NCBI GenBank assembly: GCA_904830895.1
Contig: LR882958.1
Span: forward strand, 4,855,501-4,919,500
Length of the DNA stretch: 64,000 nucleotides
From: Planktothrix rubescens CCAP 1459/22
GTDB taxonomy: Bacteria > Cyanobacteriota > Cyanobacteriia > Cyanobacteriales > Microcoleaceae
Direction of reading: 5' to 3'
Numbering within the stretch: position 1 is the stretch's first letter; each line of letters starts with the position of its first letter. Made by a program: the position numbers and the translations under genes. The notes beneath the pieces are model-generated. The model did no database searches. It was not told the origin of the DNA and saw nothing but the letters and a program-made list of their open reading frames with translations. Positions 63,282 through 64,000 of the stretch are shown in pieces.

Positions 63282-63510
63282 TACCAGTAAATCCCCAACG
63301 CTGTAAAATCGGTTTAATTTGATAACCCGTAACTGATTCTACCGCAAACCGATCTTTGACATCCGTAGCGTGTTTGTTTAAATAACTCAAAGCATCAAAA
63401 TTTTCTGAAAATAATAATAAATAAGCCAATGGACTATCGGGTTCAGGATGGGAGGTAACATAACGTCCATCGGCTTTTGAGCGCAGAATATAATAAACTT
63501 CAGAGAGCAT
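63220..63510 (-). CDS. Conserved cyanobacterial hypothetical protein
   Basis: A 96-residue protein: MLSEVYYILRSKADGRYVTS, LAYLLLFSENFDALSYLNKH, FAVESVTGYQIKPILQRWGF and an end rich in Ile/Gln. Mixed alpha/beta content with no membrane segment. From memory similar small proteins occur in other cyanobacteria without known function. The 3' end overlaps the start of the toxin-like gene by 62 bases, so coupling is possible. Confidence 0.65.
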   Translation of the reverse strand: MLSEVYYILRSKADGRYVTSHPEPDSPLAYLLLFSENFDALSYLNKHATDVKDRFAVESVTGYQIKPILQRWGFTGIAMVKEPLLPQIEFIQIKQN

Positions 63511-63591
63511 TTAAACCGTCTCCTTAAAATTGCAAACTAGGTTTAACCCAATTTATTTTGATCCTATTATCTCTATTTTACCGCTAAAATT

Positions 63592-64000
63592 TCAACGTAA
63601 ATCTTCTAATTTAATTCTAGGGTCAACGGCTTTTAAGAGTAAATCCGCTAATAAATTCCCAATAATTAACATAACCGCCCCCATCATTAAACTCGCCATA
63701 ACTAAATATAAATCCTGTTGTTGTACCGCTTGTAAAATTAATTTACCCAATCCTGGCCAGTTAAAAAAGGTTTCGGCGATAAAAGCTCCCCCTAATAAAC
63801 TGGCAAATTCAAAGCCTAATAATGTGATTAAAGGGTTAATGGCATTCCGTAGGGCGTGAACATAAATCACCCGATTTTCTGGGAGTCCTTTCGCCCTCGC
63901 CGTTTGAATATAATCTTGGCGTAAAACATCTAAAAGTTGCCCTCGCATTAATCTTTGTAACCCGGCAAAACTGGTAATACTTAATGCTAATGTCGGTAAA
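63592..64000 (-). CDS. Oligopeptide-type ABC permease (DppB/OppB-like), 5' end outside window
   Basis: The last 136 or so residues of a permease. They open at the right window edge with LPTLALSITSFAGLQRLMRG, then QDYIQTARAKGLPENRVIYV (the EAA-type loop, here TARAKGL), HALRNAINPLITLLGFEFAS, FFNWPGLGKLILQAVQQQDL and a last helix ending in DPRIKLEDLR. This is the C-terminal half of a BPD_transp_1 inner-membrane protein for peptides or nickel. An internal ATG at 63948 is not the real start because the frame continues to the edge. Confidence 0.9.
   Translation of the reverse strand, partial: LPTLALSITSFAGLQRLMRGQLLDVLRQDYIQTARAKGLPENRVIYVHALRNAINPLITLLGFEFASLLGGAFIAETFFNWPGLGKLILQAVQQQDLYLVMASLMMGAVMLIIGNLLADLLLKAVDPRIKLEDLR

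Overview
The window is chromosomal DNA from a cyanobacterium. It carries psaA and psaB (photosystem I core), psb27 (photosystem II assembly), light-dependent protochlorophyllide reductase, two RbcR-type LysR regulators and many GCGATCGC (HIP1) octamers. The DNA is AT-rich and littered with short palindromic repeats, degraded toxin-antitoxin (TA) genes and an insertion sequence. This style suits a filamentous Oscillatoriales genome of the Planktothrix kind; the genus is an inference from style, not from a marker gene. No rRNA, tRNA or CRISPR array was seen.

Layout. 1-2.7 kb: end of an unknown gene, a DUF2891 protein and galT, separated by GTGCAC-centred palindromic repeats. 2.65-6.7 kb: a TA scrapyard with a PIN fragment, a candidate toxin/immunity pair between two 69-bp direct repeats, an antitoxin-vapC pair whose 3' end is split by a complete IS5-type element, a RelE/Phd pair, an orphan DUF104 antitoxin and antitoxin remnants. 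6.7-10.3 kb: a three-gene operon (YeeP/Era-like GTPase, a small Gly/Arg-rich amphipathic protein and a zinc-ribbon protein) divergent from a STAND (NB-ARC) NTPase with the N-terminal domain of cyanobacterial vWA-MoxR-associated proteins. This is the best candidate for an undescribed conflict or stress system. 10.7-14.3 kb: a ribbon-helix-helix/coiled-coil protein and a double beta-helix protein with SLH repeats.

15-21.4 kb: fructokinase, Psb27, a GH10-like hydrolase, prohibitin and a Uup-type ABC-F ATPase. 21.5-25.4 kb: DUF29, a Bax1-like nuclease (DUF790), a DUF3598-like protein and an XPB-type helicase, all on the minus strand; the helicase and nuclease look like a DNA-repair pair. 25.5-36.5 kb: two methyltransferases, a VanX-like dipeptidase, an Rpn-type nuclease, an SLH-GH10 protein, Slt transglycosylase, an M28 peptidase and an amidinotransferase fragment. 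36.5-45.4 kb: thioredoxin, NnrU/Z-ISO, tandem rbcR copies, a zinc-ribbon Ser/Thr kinase and two membrane-anchored substrate-binding-like proteins, interrupted by a CoiA-like locus.

45.4-64 kb: a Uma2 nuclease, por, a DICT-GAF histidine kinase, an MvaI/BcnI-type restriction-modification pair, psaB-psaA (minus strand) with a long upstream region, a repeat-bearing lipoprotein, an alpha/beta hydrolase, divergent FutC- and FutB-like iron transporter genes, a second candidate toxin/immunity pair, and the end of an oligopeptide-type ABC permease cut by the window edge.

Housekeeping photosynthesis genes are intact. Accessory material lies between them and has been repeatedly broken by recombination, transposition and palindromic-repeat spread. 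Family assignments rest on motifs recognised by eye; no database search was run.
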